Below the pieces are notes generated by a model. It made no database searches. It saw only the letters and a program-made list of their open reading frames with translations, and was not told the origin of the DNA. Of a stretch of 64,000 nt of DNA, positions 12,276 to 23,560 are shown piece after piece (position 1 is the stretch's first letter; each line of letters begins with the position of its first letter). The translations under genes were made by a program, and so were the position numbers. The stretch is from Agapanthus africanus (taxonomy: Eukaryota; Streptophyta; Magnoliopsida; Asparagales; Amaryllidaceae): positions 228,083,138 through 228,147,137 of the forward strand of contig JASDDO010000018.1 in NCBI GenBank assembly GCA_030015575.1, given 5' to 3'.

Positions 12276-12746
12276 ATTTCCTACATGCCCTGGGGCTATA
12301 TGTTGTAGTATCCAATACCTAACAATCAGCAGTAGTTGAAATATCTCATACTCAACCATCCCATAAAAGTCTCTATATGGAAAAGGCCTTTGTGAGTGGA
12401 TCCGCCGTGTTGTCCTCTGTGTCTACTCTCCTATCCTCGATCTCTCTGGAGATCAACCATCTCCATGATTAGGTGATACTGCCTTAGAATATGTCCGGGT
12501 CACTGATGGAACGGGGGTTCCTAGGCCAAAGCCACAGCTCTATTGTCACACAATGGTAGGAATGAACTTCAACTCATGAACTTATATACACCCAGACTCC
12601 CTCTTTGGTAGTATCATTGGTATCGATGTACCCACCCTTATCGTCTAGTTTTCCATGATATCTAGCTTGGAACTCTTCGAACCGTCCCTCTACTGAGGGT
12701 AAAGACAATGCCAGTGACTGGATTTCAGTCCACCTTACCACCCTGG
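12276..12746 (-). pseudogene. A2 RNase H end and polypurine tract
   Basis: On the minus strand this is the last part of A2 pol. The complement of about 12380-12430 encodes a recognisable Copia RNase H tail (VDTEDNTADPLTKAF). The polypurine tract next to the LTR (complement of 12276-12290) is weakened to AGGGCATGTAGGAAAT. The segment ends with CCTGG (12742-12746), the target of the A1 insertion; A2 resumes at 22741. Confidence 0.8.
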
Positions 12747-14987
12747 TGTAGGGTTCCTAGGCACTCTAGTGAGGTCTCACAAGTGATCAAACATGCACAA
12801 ATAAATTTTTACGGGTGCCTACAAACCCGACTACGGATCGTTTACTATATATTTAGGCGAAACATAAACTAGTTAACAATTTAACTAAGGGAACGGACAT
12901 ACAACCTTTGTAGATCCGGTCCACCACCTCCACGGCTCCGCAACGAAGTCCCCTCCGCTGTCCAAAATGAATCCGGAACTCAAGTATCGGCTTCGTCGAA
13001 GAAATGGACGGGCTTGATCGTCGGTTCGATGCCGAAGATGATCTACGTCGAGATATCGCAAGAACAAGCTCCAACTTCACCAAGTCGGAAAAACTTGTGA
13101 AGGAAACACCCTATACTACTTGGCAATAGATAGAGGATGAAGAAATAGGAAGTGGGTAAACTTTAGTTTTGGATTTCTCACTAGATATGAAGACTTGCCA
13201 TTGATGGTCAAGCTTTTCTTCACTTGAAGGAAGAAGAAGAAGAAGCTCAAATATTATGATAAGAATAATAGAATAGAAAAGAAAAAAACAATCCTTATCA
13301 TATTTGAACCATAGTAAAGTGTAGAGAGTTAACCAAGGTTAGTGAGTGGTTAGGGTTTGAGATAAAAACAAAATGGTCACCTTTGGTCAAAGCTTCATGA
13401 AGCTTCATTAAGCTTCATGAAAGAATGAAAGCTAACCATTTTGTTTCTTTCTCATTATGCTTATTATAAATACCAAAATGAATAAAACAAATAAATAAAG
13501 GAATAAGCAAATAGTAAACCCTAATGATTTCATTAACCAAGGTTTAACTCTTCACACTTAACCAAAAAAAAATATGTATCATCAAACATGATACAAGCTA
13601 GTGCACAATATGATATCGCATATGCAATGCGCACATCCAAGTGAGAAAATCCATTTAAAGTGAACCATTACTAGTTAATGTAAAGTAATATATCAAATAT
13701 ATAATTATACATTAAATCATTAAATCAACACTTGATTCAATGACCCGGTCATGTCGCACACAACCGACTGGTATATAATGTATCGGCTTATCAAATCAAT
13801 CCTTGATTCGATAACTAGGTTATATCGCATATAACCATTCGATACATTGATCGCGAGAATCAAACACGGTATCACATACACGCATTATTCTCGGTCCCGC
13901 ACATATCTCATATGCACTCCTATTTCGTTTCGCTTGAACCAGGAAACCTCTGTGTAGGACTCTAAAGACTCGTCAATACGCCGGTAGCAGATGATGATCA
14001 TATCATGCACCCACAAGCCGCAAGCGGTCTTCCAAACGTAACGGCCACCCGGGTATTGAGCGATCAGAAGATCGACGAGCAAGCCCGCTCACACTCCTGT
14101 GAATCCGACCAGTAACACTACCGTATAGTCCGGTCTGTTCGTCTGATATGTCGCATATCTCGCCTAGGGGTGGTAAACGTCAGACCCCAATAGCTCGATA
14201 AGTCATGCCGACGTAGGGTCCATAACATTCATGAAACTACTGATAACACTTACCAGTATATCACTGCAACCCTGGCCAGGGATTTCCTGTTATGGCCAGT
14301 CGAGCATAGCACAACATCAACCCCCAATACCGGAAGAGACGAATCCCCTCCTATCGCTCATTGCCTCCATGTGAATCGGGACTGTACCCAAAAGCCACCT
14401 GTTTGCACAACTCAGTAGAGCCGTGGTAGGGTGGAAATCAAAGCACAGTGGGAGACACACAAGACTCTATGACGATCTCGGGTCAACAGACTAAGCTGTA
14501 CCAGTGTCACCAGAGAACTGCCATCTGACGTGAGGTATAATACCATCTGGGAGTTCTCGGCGAGTCCGTTCAGTGTACCCAGTCTCCACTGAGCACCCGC
14601 ATACCATCTTCGATGTCAAACACCAATGGATATGGGATCATCCATCGCCCATCGCATGGGTCGAGAAGATATGCGCTAGTCTACTCTGGAATATCGATGC
14701 CCCGTCTCGATATTCCCTCGACTAGGAACAATTCAAGGATGTATTCATGGACTACCCAGGCCCCACTAGTATGATCTACATCATAGTCCTGGAAGTCGAG
14801 TACATATCCTAAGGGCTTTATCAACATGTAATCAGAGAGACAGAAAGTATACATGTTAAGACAAAGTGCAACCAGATAGCGTACTATCATGTCGAGCAAG
14901 AAAGTCCTACCTATATATGTCCCAGCATCCACTACAATATACATCCAATATACAGTAATGGCCTCTAGGGCATATATATAACTAACA
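12747..14987 (-). repeat. A1 3' LTR
   Basis: 2241 bp, TGTAGGGTTCC to AACTAACA, nearly identical to 20494-22735. The stem-loops lie at 13718-13742 and 13788-13814; each has one arm change compared with A-s1, and both read as G-U pairs on the sense strand. The open frames at 12853-13083, 13885-14082 and 14681-14944 recur in the other LTR and are not genes. Confidence 0.95.
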
Positions 14988-15010
14988 ATCTCCCACTTGC
15001 ACTAGGGCCA
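14988..15010 (-). other. Polypurine tract of A1
   Basis: The complement reads GTGCAAGTGGGAGAT immediately before the LTR start TGTTAG. AAGTGGGAGAT is the common plus-strand primer form of plant Copia elements; B2 (50164-50175) and B4 (60237-60250) have the same. Confidence 0.9.
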
Positions 15011-15049
15011 TCTGTAGCAGTGGTTGCAGTATCACATACTCAACCATCC

Positions 15050-15570
15050 CCTAAATTGTCTCTCTTTGGGAAAAAGGGCCTTCGTGAGTGGATCCGCCGT
15101 GTTGTCCTCTGAGTCTACTCTCCTAATCTCGATCACCCTGGAGATCAACTATCTCCATGATCAGGTGATGCTGCCTCAGAATTTGTCTGGGTCACTGATG
15201 GGACCAGGGTTCCAGGGTCGAAGCCACGCTTCCATTGTCATACAATGGCAGGAACCTAGTTCATCTTATGAACCATTATACACCCAAACAGCCTCTTTGG
15301 TAGTATCTTTAATAGCGATGTTACCAGCCTTTATCGTCTAGATTGCCACGGTATCGAGCTTGGAACTCTTCCAACATACCGTCCCTTTACTGAGGGTAAA
15401 GACAGTGCCTGTGACTGACATTCAGTCGTCTTTATCACCCTGGAACACTTCCAGTGATTCTCCCCAGGATCGATTGATACCATCTCACTACATCTAGTGA
15501 GTATTCTAACATCCATTTAGATCTATCTCATAGATCCAAAATCCAGGATTTAGTAGGTATCACTTTGATC
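15050..15570 (-). pseudogene. Copia RNase H remnant, A1
   Basis: The complement of about 15075-15125 reads RVDSEDNTADPLTKALFP, the conserved end of Copia RNase H, and the neighbouring text gives RQILRQHHLIMEIVDLQ in another frame (the HHLIRE-like region). Further upstream the frame is broken by stops. RNase H would degrade the tRNA-primed RNA during reverse transcription inside the virus-like particle. Frames switch at least twice, so no enzyme can be made from this copy. Confidence 0.75.
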
Positions 15571-15801
15571 CTATTTGGGGAATCTTAGTGATAATAGGAG
15601 ATTGATCGATCGTAGTATAGGAAACTCTTTTCCTATGTAGAGTATGTTGTCTACGTACAATACGAAGATGACCACCTTACTCTCTACTACCTTTTTGTAT
15701 ATACAAGGTTCGTCTACCATTTTGATGAAGTCAAACACTTTGACTATCACATCAAAACAGACGTTCCAACTCCGCGATGCCTGCTTTATTATGTAAAGCA
15801 A
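15571..15801 (-). pseudogene. Copia reverse transcriptase fragment, A1
   Basis: The 76-codon open frame contains KQASRSWN, then DEPCIYKK, then VLYVDNILYIGKE, which align in order with the centre of Copia reverse transcriptase. The catalytic YVDD box has become YVDN, which would inactivate polymerisation, and the frame closes soon after. The N-terminal part of the domain is not readable in this frame. A2 keeps the normal YVDD at the same place. Confidence 0.9.
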
Positions 15802-16421
15802 CTTGCACAGGTTTCCGCTGCTCCCACTGTCATCGAGAAACTCAGGTATCTCTCAGGTGGGTGAGGAACCTTACCAAATCGGCGGAGAGGCTGAGGTTCG
15901 TCGGAAACTATTGAATTCTTTGGTTCTACCAAATCATTAGCAGTTTTGTACAGCTGGAACCTTTCCAGTTCTACAGAACTGATCTTGCCTCGATCTTGTC
16001 CGGATTTTTCTTTTGACATAGGCCGGACAACCCCAAATCTTAACTTACTTAAGAGATAGGTTCTTCCCATACCATATCTTATATGGAGTGGTAGGCAGTG
16101 ATTTGATTCAAACCTAATTCAATAGGTATGCAGCTTCTCAAGTGCATAACTCCCAAAAGGAAAAAGGTAACTCAGTAGTACTCATCATAGAGCACACCTT
16201 ATCATATAGGGTGTGATAGCCCTGCCCCGATGTACCATCGTGCTATGGTGTATACGGAGGAGTAATGCTGAGAGAGAATCTCATTCTCCTTTAGAATAGT
16301 CCAGGAATTCTATGCACAAGTATTCTGATCTCATCATAGGACATAATACTTATACCCGGTTATTGGTTCTCTACTTCTAACTTATATTCTGTGAATACCT
16401 CAAAAGCTTCGGACTTATGTT
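15802..16421 (-). pseudogene. Copia integrase core and C-terminal remnant, A1
   Basis: At the low end the frame gives RFGKVPHPPERYLSF, the conserved Arg-rich/PPERY segment between integrase and reverse transcriptase. Before it lies a degraded region equivalent to KLRFGVVRPMSK (the W-G-C region that follows the integrase core in plant Copia). The core (16200-16420) is recognisable only by comparison with A2 and A3, with frameshifts. Integrase would join the cDNA to host DNA in the nucleus; this copy cannot encode it. Confidence 0.7.
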
Positions 16422-16800
16422 TCAGCAGGAACATACGACTGAATCTTGAGAGATTATCAGAGAATATAATGGAGTATAAAGAACCAGTCCTGGCATGTAT
16501 AGACAGGAGACCTTACATACATCATCATGTATCGGTCCCAAGAGTTCATTAACTCTTTCTCTGTTTCCAATAAACAGAGCTGTGGTCATCTTATCTTTGT
16601 GACATGATTGGCGAGTTGCACAAGATGTAAATTCAAAACGATTTAAATATACATCTAAATGTAACTTCAGCCAGTCGGGTCGCATTGATCTGACCTAGTC
16701 TACAATACCTCAAGAAGAATCCGTTCATTTCTGAACTCTTCCTCTTGTGTGTGTTTCACATACTAAGAACTGTAGTTTGATTTAGAACATCAATGCTTTT
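16422..16800 (-). pseudogene. Copia GAG-pre-integrase / integrase N-terminal remnant, A1
   Basis: The 87-codon frame reads LHLDVYLNRFEFTSCATRQS then CHKDKMTTALFIGNRERVN and ELLGPIHDDVC, matching the usual order of the GAG-pre-integrase module and the first integrase segment (C..C.KGKM...F.G...R....L.L.H.D.CGP). The homologous, better preserved stretch of A2 is at 24346-24711. It is broken by stops on both sides. Confidence 0.85.
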
Positions 16801-16959
16801 AGATAACGCACCTGAACCGATCAACGTTTGATATGTTCAAAACATTATCTAACTATACAAAATTTTATCATTTCTTTACTAATAAAGAGACTGATATGAT
16901 TTTGTATATCAGGTTCGGCATCTAATAGCATTTGTTCAGAATCAATGTATTGGTAATAC

Positions 16960-17333
16960 AGGGTGACAGTGACCAACAGACTTGGCTGCAACACTTGCCC
17001 CGGTTTCTGTCTCATGAAACTTATCACCCGTTCTCAGTTTTTCTACCTTTTTGTAACCCTATGTAACAGATTACATATCTGGGATCCTGATCCGGTATCA
17101 TATACCCAGGATGCAGAGGACACTGAGAAACAGTTCTTTGTAATGAACACACCCGAAGGAGATGCATCATATGCACTTTCTTCGTTTGGGCGACATAGGA
17201 ATTCTGGTATTCTCCTATTTCCTGCTCTGTCTTATAACAATTATAAGTTGGAGCGGGACCAACGTTCCCCAGCTCAGTATAACAAGCGGGTTCGGTCAAT
17301 AATCCGTATTATTATCTTGATTAAGGCGTGATA
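16960..17333 (-). pseudogene. Short gag-start and aspartic protease remnant, A1
   Basis: The complement of about 17066-17170 is open and reads SGVFITKNCFSVSSASWVYD then TGSGSQICN; D-T-G (17091-17099) is the aspartic protease active-site triplet of Copia Pol. The position of the start codon in A2 corresponds here to ATA at about 17331-17335. From there to the DTG is only about 78 codons, too short for a capsid domain. Between them lies a weakly zinc-knuckle-like stretch (YNCYKTEQEIGEYQNS) without the CCHC residues. Confidence 0.8.
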
Positions 17334-17339
17334 TGGTCG

Positions 17340-17372
17340 CTACCTGGAGAGAGAGAGAAGAAAACACTCAGC
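17340..17372 (-). promoter_or_regulatory. Splice-acceptor-like site before the A1 coding start
   Basis: On the minus strand the text TTTTCTTCTCTCTCTCTCC is followed by AGGTAGCGACCAT. A pyrimidine tract plus AG stands at the same point in A2 and in family-B copies. Use as a splice site is inferred. Confidence 0.4.
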
Positions 17373-20300
17373 GTGCGCTCTTGCAAGAATAGATTGGTTT
17401 TTATTTTATCTAATCAGGATGGCTCCCACTGCTTTTTATCAAATCTTCCTTCAAACCCTAAAAGGAAAGACTAGCCGGGATTAATTACACACTACAAGTT
17501 CGCCAATCTTTCAGCCAGGCCAGTGTCGGTACTTTGAGGGAGGTCCCCCGTGCTTTCGCACGAACCTAATTAATGTAAACCTCGTTTTCCCAGAGGCGTA
17601 ACCCCGTTAACACCTTTCTAGACACCTACTTGATTGGCTAATTGTAATATATAAAACTCTCCCAGGAGTAACTCTTACTCGCAGCGGGTATCGGGATCCA
17701 ACTATCTCATAGAAGGTATGCAATCTCATTGCAAATTTCAACACTTGAAATTCCCGATAATATTTTTACCCCTAGCACCTATGACCTTAACTATGGTCAA
17801 CAAATCATAAGTACTAGTCAAGTTCTACCCGTCATTTCGTGATTAATTAGACCCACCCACATGACCCTTAACTAAGGTCAACAAAGTCACGCGACTGTCC
17901 TAATTAATCACATCATATGCGGTGTAGGAAGACATCACTTAGCTACCGTACACTGTGCCTTGACTATGGTCAACAAACACAGCACGAATACTAAGTACTC
18001 TACTTCCTAAAATGACGGAGGGTTGCGGCTGGTTTTTGTGAAAACCTTTAACGCTTTGAACTTGATCTCGTTGCGGAATCAAATGGTTTTTAAATGGAAT
18101 GTTTTTGAAGCTTTTCTAGTTTTGCTAAAGGGGTCACTCCCGGTGAAGGGATCGTCGGCCCTTTCCTCGTCGAATGAGGTGCGGGATATATCATATATAT
18201 CACTGTGCAAAGCGGAAACTATAGAAGCGATCAAAGACAAACCGAGGGTTGTAGCATCTGCCAGTTATTGCTAAAGGAGTCACTCCCGGTGAAGGGATCT
18301 CGGTCCTTTCCTCATCGAATAAGGTACAGGATGTTCTATAATGAACACCGCGATGCAAAGCAAGAACTGTAGCTACCTGTTTTATTTTGAAATTCGATTC
18401 CACAACATCAATTAGGTTTATTTTCTTTCATTAATCTCATTAATGAATATCCCATCATTTATATTACCTAAACATCACAGATAGATATAACGTACGCTTA
18501 TGCCATCCGCATTCGCCTCGATGTCCCGTCTGCACCGTTAGGTTAGGTAACTAACGCCAGAGCGAGGCAGGGCTAGCGCGGGTGTAAAACATAAGCAACG
18601 TCTATATAATATATCATATATACTATATATAATACCTGTCACAGAACACAGAACATCGCATAATCACAGATAAAACACAGCAGAAGAAACATATGAAATA
18701 TTGGATATACTAGGACGTCCGTGTTTTCAATACGAGCCAGTATAAAACACGGATTCCACGGTCGTGATGAATAGCCTATCCCACACCCCTAGACCCCTAC
18801 GAGAGCGGTAAGCAACCCTGCCAATTCTAGGGTTAGGAAACCCGGACTCGACTCCTCGAGTTGGTCTCCCACTGGACCCCAGAACCCGGTTACTTGTGCT
18901 CCCCTCCTTGGGTCTATCCTAGTGCAGAAAAGTAAATAATATACAAATGGTGACTACTTCCGCAACCTGGAAGTGCCCCAAATAAAAGAATATTACATAC
19001 AAGTTTTTACATGAATGAAAAAGAAAAACACTCATCTCACATAAAAACCCCCGGCTATTCAAACACGACGATCCAATATAACATATCCAGCAACACATAA
19101 CATCTCATGTCATCAACGTAAGTAAATATGCGCATCCCGATTGTCGTTGACATATAGCAACGAAACCGGCGATATCACACATCACACTTACGGTCACAGA
19201 AAAGAAAGTGTAAAACTACAACAGTTGGAATCCGCAACCACCTCAGAAATCGCATGCCTGACCAAATGAATTACTTAGACATCGCATGCCTAACAATTAT
19301 AAACCCCGCATTTTAGTCTCATTATCGAAAACTCTTTTCAATATCAAGTCGGGCAATTCAACAAGATTCCCGACATGCTGATCGAATGCTCGTCGCAAAC
19401 TTCAGTAGACGGCCGCACCCCCGATACCGTCGACGAAGTGCACCAAGGCGGAACACCGCCACCGCGAGCACCCGAACGGATGCTTTCGGCGACGGGGTTC
19501 TCCTACAGTCACTTGGTCGGGGCTATGGAGCGAGGCTGTCTATTAAGTTTACCCGGCGAGTATCCGCGTACGCTACGTGACTGCGACGGACTTTTGATCA
19601 CATCAAAATTCCGTGGCAACCGATCAAGTGAGACTAAACTGCTGTGTTTATAACATTCATTTAGTTATCTCATAACTTTTGTGAATTCCAATTATTGTAT
19701 CCCATTCCAGATAAACAGAAAATGTTAAACTTTTCGATCGAACAATCGAACACCCAAGTTTTCCCGAAACAGATCAACACATGAAACAAGTCTAACAACA
19801 TTCCGTTCGTGCCTCAGTACCAACGATCCAGCCGTAGAAGGGTCAAGCCAACGCCTCACATGTGGCACGCCGTACTGCCCCAAACCCGAAGGTTCAAAGG
19901 GCAGTTCAAGACGGTCACATAATCGAGTTAAGGTTTGTGTCTTCTAGAGGGACCATCGCTTTACTTGCACTACTTAGAACGTCGTTAAACTACGGAAAAA
20001 TCCAACACTTGGAAATTTCCCGACAGGGGAAAAGTTGGGTATTTATATCCGGTCGAACTTTTTAACATATTCTAAAATTTATCCGGAAAGCCACACAGAC
20101 AAAATTTGATACCCCGATCGAAATACTGAAGCCCCAAATCAACTCAGAAAAATTCTACTCTGGAATAAATATTAAAAATACCCAGGAATACCAGCACTAA
20201 TAATTATGAGATACTGTGCAAAAATTACTAAATAAACATTCCGTACCGCCGCGCAACCGCCGCACGAGGCTAGCTCGTGCCGCGGAAGCGCGGCAATATT

Positions 20301-20479
20301 GAGGAATTATGGGTACGAATTTCACAGTATATCATATATTAACCTGCTGATTTTTCTGAACATTTTTAATGTGGAAAAAGACCAGATTTTAAAAATTGGA
20401 CAGAGAGCAATTTTCCGGGTAGGGTTTCGGTTCGATCGGACTTCAAATCGCGTCTGGACTTCGCCTAAGGCTCTAGCTA
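17373..20479 (-). mobile_element. A1 non-coding leader
   Basis: About 3.1 kb between primer-binding site and coding start, far longer than a usual Copia leader. In sense order it contains an unassigned block (about 18900-20480), the inverted repeat CGTTAG...CTAACG (18536-18556), two tandem units (about 18123-18212 and 18274-18365), then three spaced inverted repeats built on TTGAC/GTCAA (about 17784-17803, 17866-17885, 17958-17977). A2 has the same order. The 92-codon frame on the plus strand at 19375-19653 runs against the element and is broken in A2. Confidence 0.75.
18123..18365 (-). repeat. Leader tandem units, A1
   Basis: Two units about 151 bp apart share GTCACTCCCGGTGAAGGGAT, a CCTCGTCGAATGAGG-type inverted repeat (18166-18180) and an A(T/C)GCAAAGC end. 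The same pair is seen in A2 (about 26003-26095 and 26147-26241), B1 (2315-4630 interrupted, and 4690-4773), B2 (45901-45985 and 46035-46121) and B3 (56430-56515 and 56570-56655). Confidence 0.8.
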
Positions 20480-20492
20480 GGCTCTGATACCA
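20480..20492 (-). other. Primer-binding site of A1
   Basis: The complement is TGGTATCAGAGCC, the perfect plant Copia/Cassandra match to initiator-Met tRNA, one base from the LTR at 20494. Confidence 0.95.
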
Positions 20493-20493
20493 C

Positions 20494-22735
20494 TGTAGGG
20501 TTCCTAGGCACTCTAGTGAGGTCTCACAAGTGATCAAACATGCACAAATAAATTTTTACGGGTGCCTACAAACCCGACTACGGATCGTTTACTAGATATT
20601 TAGGCGAAACATAAACTAGTTAACAATTTAACTAAGGGAACGGACATACAACCTTTGTAGATCCGGTCCACCACCTCCACGGCTCCGCAACGAAGTCCCC
20701 TCCGCTGTCCAAAATGAATCCGGAACTCAAGTATCGGCTTCGTCGAAGAAATGGACGGGCTTGATCGTCGGTTCGATGCCGAAGATGATCTACGTCGAGA
20801 TATCGCAAGAACAAGCTCCAACTTCACCAAGTCGGAAAAACTTGTGAAGGAAACACCCTATACTACTTGGCAATAGATAGAGGATGAAGAAATAGGAAGT
20901 GGGTAAACTTTAGTTTTGGATTTCTCACTAGATATGAAGACTTGCCATTGATGGTCAAGCTTTTCTTCACTTGAAGGAAGAAGAAGAAGAAGCTCAAATA
21001 TTATGATAAGAATAATAGAATAGAAAAGAAAAAAACAATCCTTATCATATTTGAACCATAGTAAAGTGTAGAGAGTTAACCAAGGTTAGTGAGTGGTTAG
21101 GGTTTGAGATAAAAACAAAATGGTCACCTTTGGTCAAAGCTTCATGAAGCTTCATTAAGCTTCATGAAAGAATGAAAGCTAACCATTTTGTTTCTTTCTC
21201 ATTATGCTTATTATAAATACCAAAATGAATAAAACAAATAAATAAAGGAATAAGCAAATAGTAAACCCTAATGATTTCATTAACCAAGGTTTAACTCTTC
21301 ACACTTAACCAAAAAAAAAATATGTATCATCAAACATGATACAAGCTAGTGCACAATATGATATCGCATATGCAATGCGCACATCCAAGTGAGAAAATCC
21401 ATTTAAAGTGAACCATTACTAGTTAATGTAAAGTAATATATCAAATATATAATTATACATTAAATCATTAAATCAACACTTGATTCAATGACCCGGTCAT
21501 GTCGCACACAACCGACTGGTATATAATGTATCGGCTTATCAAATCAATCCTTGATTCGATAACTAGGTTATATCGCATATAACCATTCGATACATTGATC
21601 GCGAGAATCAAACACGGTATCACATACACGCATTATTCTCGGTCCCGCACATATCTCATATGCACTCCTATTTCGTTTCGCTTGAACCAGGAAACCTCTG
21701 TGTAGGACTCTAAAGACTCGTCAATACGCCGGTAGCAGATGATGATCATATCATGCACCCACAAGCCGCAAGCGGTCTGCCAAACGTAACGGCCACCCGG
21801 GTATTGAGCGATCAGAAGATCGACGAGCAAGCCCGCTCACACTCCTGCGAATCCGACCAGTAACACTACCGTATAGTCCGGTCTGTTCGTCTGATATGTC
21901 GCATATCTCGCCTAGGGGTGGTAAACGTCAGACCCCAATAGCTCGATAAGTCATGCCGACGTAGGGTCCATAACATTCGTGAAACTACTGATAACACTTA
22001 CCAGTATATCACTGCAACCCTGGCCAGGGATTTCCTGTTATGGCCAGTCGAGCATAGCACAACATCAACCCCCAATACCGGGAGAGACGAATCCCCTCCT
22101 ATCGCTCATTGCCTCCATGTGAATCGGGACTGTACCCAAAAGCCACCTGTTTGCACAACTCAGTAGAGCCGTGGTAGGGTGGAAATCAAAGCACAGTGGG
22201 AGACACACAAGACTCTATGACGATCTCGGGTCAACAGACTAAGCTGTACCAGTGTCACCAGAGAACTGCCATCTGACGTGAGGTATAATACCATCTGGGA
22301 GTTCTCGGCGAGTCCGTTCAGTGTACCCAGTCTCCACTGAGCACCCGTATACCATCTTCGATGTCAAACACCAATGGATATGGGATCATCCATCGCCCAT
22401 CGCATGGGTCGAGAAGATATGCGCTAGTCTACTCTGGAATATCGATGCCCCGTCTCGATATTCCCTCGACTAGGAACAATTCAAGGATGTACTCATGGAC
22501 TACCCAGGCCCCACTAGTATGATCTACATCATAGTCCTGGAAGTCGAGTACATATCCTAAGGGCTTTATCAACATGTAATCAGAGAGACAGAAAGTATAC
22601 ATGTTAAGACAAAGTGCAACCAGATAGCGTACTATCATGTCGAGCAAGAAAGTCCTACCTATATATGTCCCAGCATCCACTACAATATACATCCAATATA
22701 CAGTAATGGCCTCTAGGGCATATATATAACTAACA
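20494..22735 (-). repeat. A1 5' LTR
   Basis: 2242 bp, partner of 12747-14987. The differences I see are near 12849, 14030, 14099, 14230, 14333, 14600 and 14747 of the partner, plus one extra A in an A-run at about 21320. Confidence 0.95.
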
Positions 22736-22740
22736 CCTGG

Positions 22741-23560
22741 AAGCTATCCAGTGATTCTCCCCAGGATCGATTGATACCATCCCACTACACCTAGTGAGAA
22801 TCCTAACATCTGCTTAGATCTATCTCATAGATCCAAAAGCCAGGATTTAGTAGGTATCACCTTGATCCTATATGGAGAATCAATGTGATAAGAGGAGATT
22901 GACCGAGTGTAGCATAGGAAACTCTTTTCCTATCAAGAGTATGTCATCCACGTACAATACGAGGAACACCACCATACTCCCTACTTCCTTTTTGTATATA
23001 CAAGATTCATCTATCCTTTTGATGAAGTCAAACTCTTTGACCAATACATCAAAATAGACATTCCAACTCCGCGATGCCTGCTTTATCCCATAAAGCAACT
23101 TGCACACGTTTCTGCTGCTCCCACTGTCTACGAAGCCCTCTGGCTGTGTTCTTATAAATGCTCTCTTTAAAATCACTATTTAGAAAAGCAGTCATGACAC
23201 CAAATCGCCAGATATCGTAGTCATGGTATGTAGCAATGGCAAGTAGGATCCGGATGGACTTAAGCATAGCCACTGGAGAAAAGGTTTCATCATTATCCAC
23301 ACTTGGTCAATGGCGAGAACCTTTTGCAATAAGTCTTAGCTTTGAAAGCCTCAAATTTTCCATGTACACTAAGTAATCTTCTCAAGATATACTTGCTCCT
23401 GATGGGGATTTAACCCTTCAGATATAGCAACCAAAGTCCATACTTTGTTGGTGTATATGGATTCCATCTGAGATCGCTTAGCATCCAACCATTCTTACAG
23501 AATCACCACTCTTGATGGCCTGCTCGAATCTAGTTGGGTCATCATCTCATGACGCAATCC
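22741..23560 (-). pseudogene. Copia reverse transcriptase remnant, A2
   Basis: Two overlapping frames cover most of the domain. The complement of 23049-23300 reads ETFSPVAMLKSIRILLAIAT (the conserved start of Copia RT). The complement of 22880-23176 reads PEGFVDSGSSRNVCKLLYGI then KQASRSWN, CIYKKEVGS and FLVLYVDDILLIGKE. The catalytic YVDD is intact, so this is the best preserved RT in the window, but a frameshift near 23100-23170 separates the halves. The domain begins exactly where A2 resumes after A1. Confidence 0.9.

Larger units (their letters stand above)
12747..22735 (-). mobile_element. Complete Copia-type element A1, recently inserted
   Basis: 9989 bp on the minus strand: 5' LTR 20494-22735, primer-binding site 20480-20492, leader 17373-20479, decayed coding region 15050-17333, polypurine tract at 14988-15010, 3' LTR 12747-14987. 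The target duplication CCTGG is intact at 12742-12746 and 22736-22740, and the A2 pol text reads through when A1 is removed. By eye I count seven substitutions and a 1 bp A-run indel between the two 2.24 kb LTRs (about 0.3%). Despite this youth the coding region is full of stops and frameshifts and the start codon position reads ATA. I infer a non-autonomous element moved by enzymes made elsewhere. Copia membership rests on the order protease, integrase, reverse transcriptase, RNase H. Confidence 0.93.

Noticed and set aside
16963-17331. 122-codon plus-strand open frame
   Set aside because: It is antisense to the A1 protease region, which is the real coding remnant.
19375-19653. 92-codon plus-strand frame in the A1 leader
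   Set aside because: Opposite to the element and broken by stops in A2 (27287-27530), so not conserved as protein.
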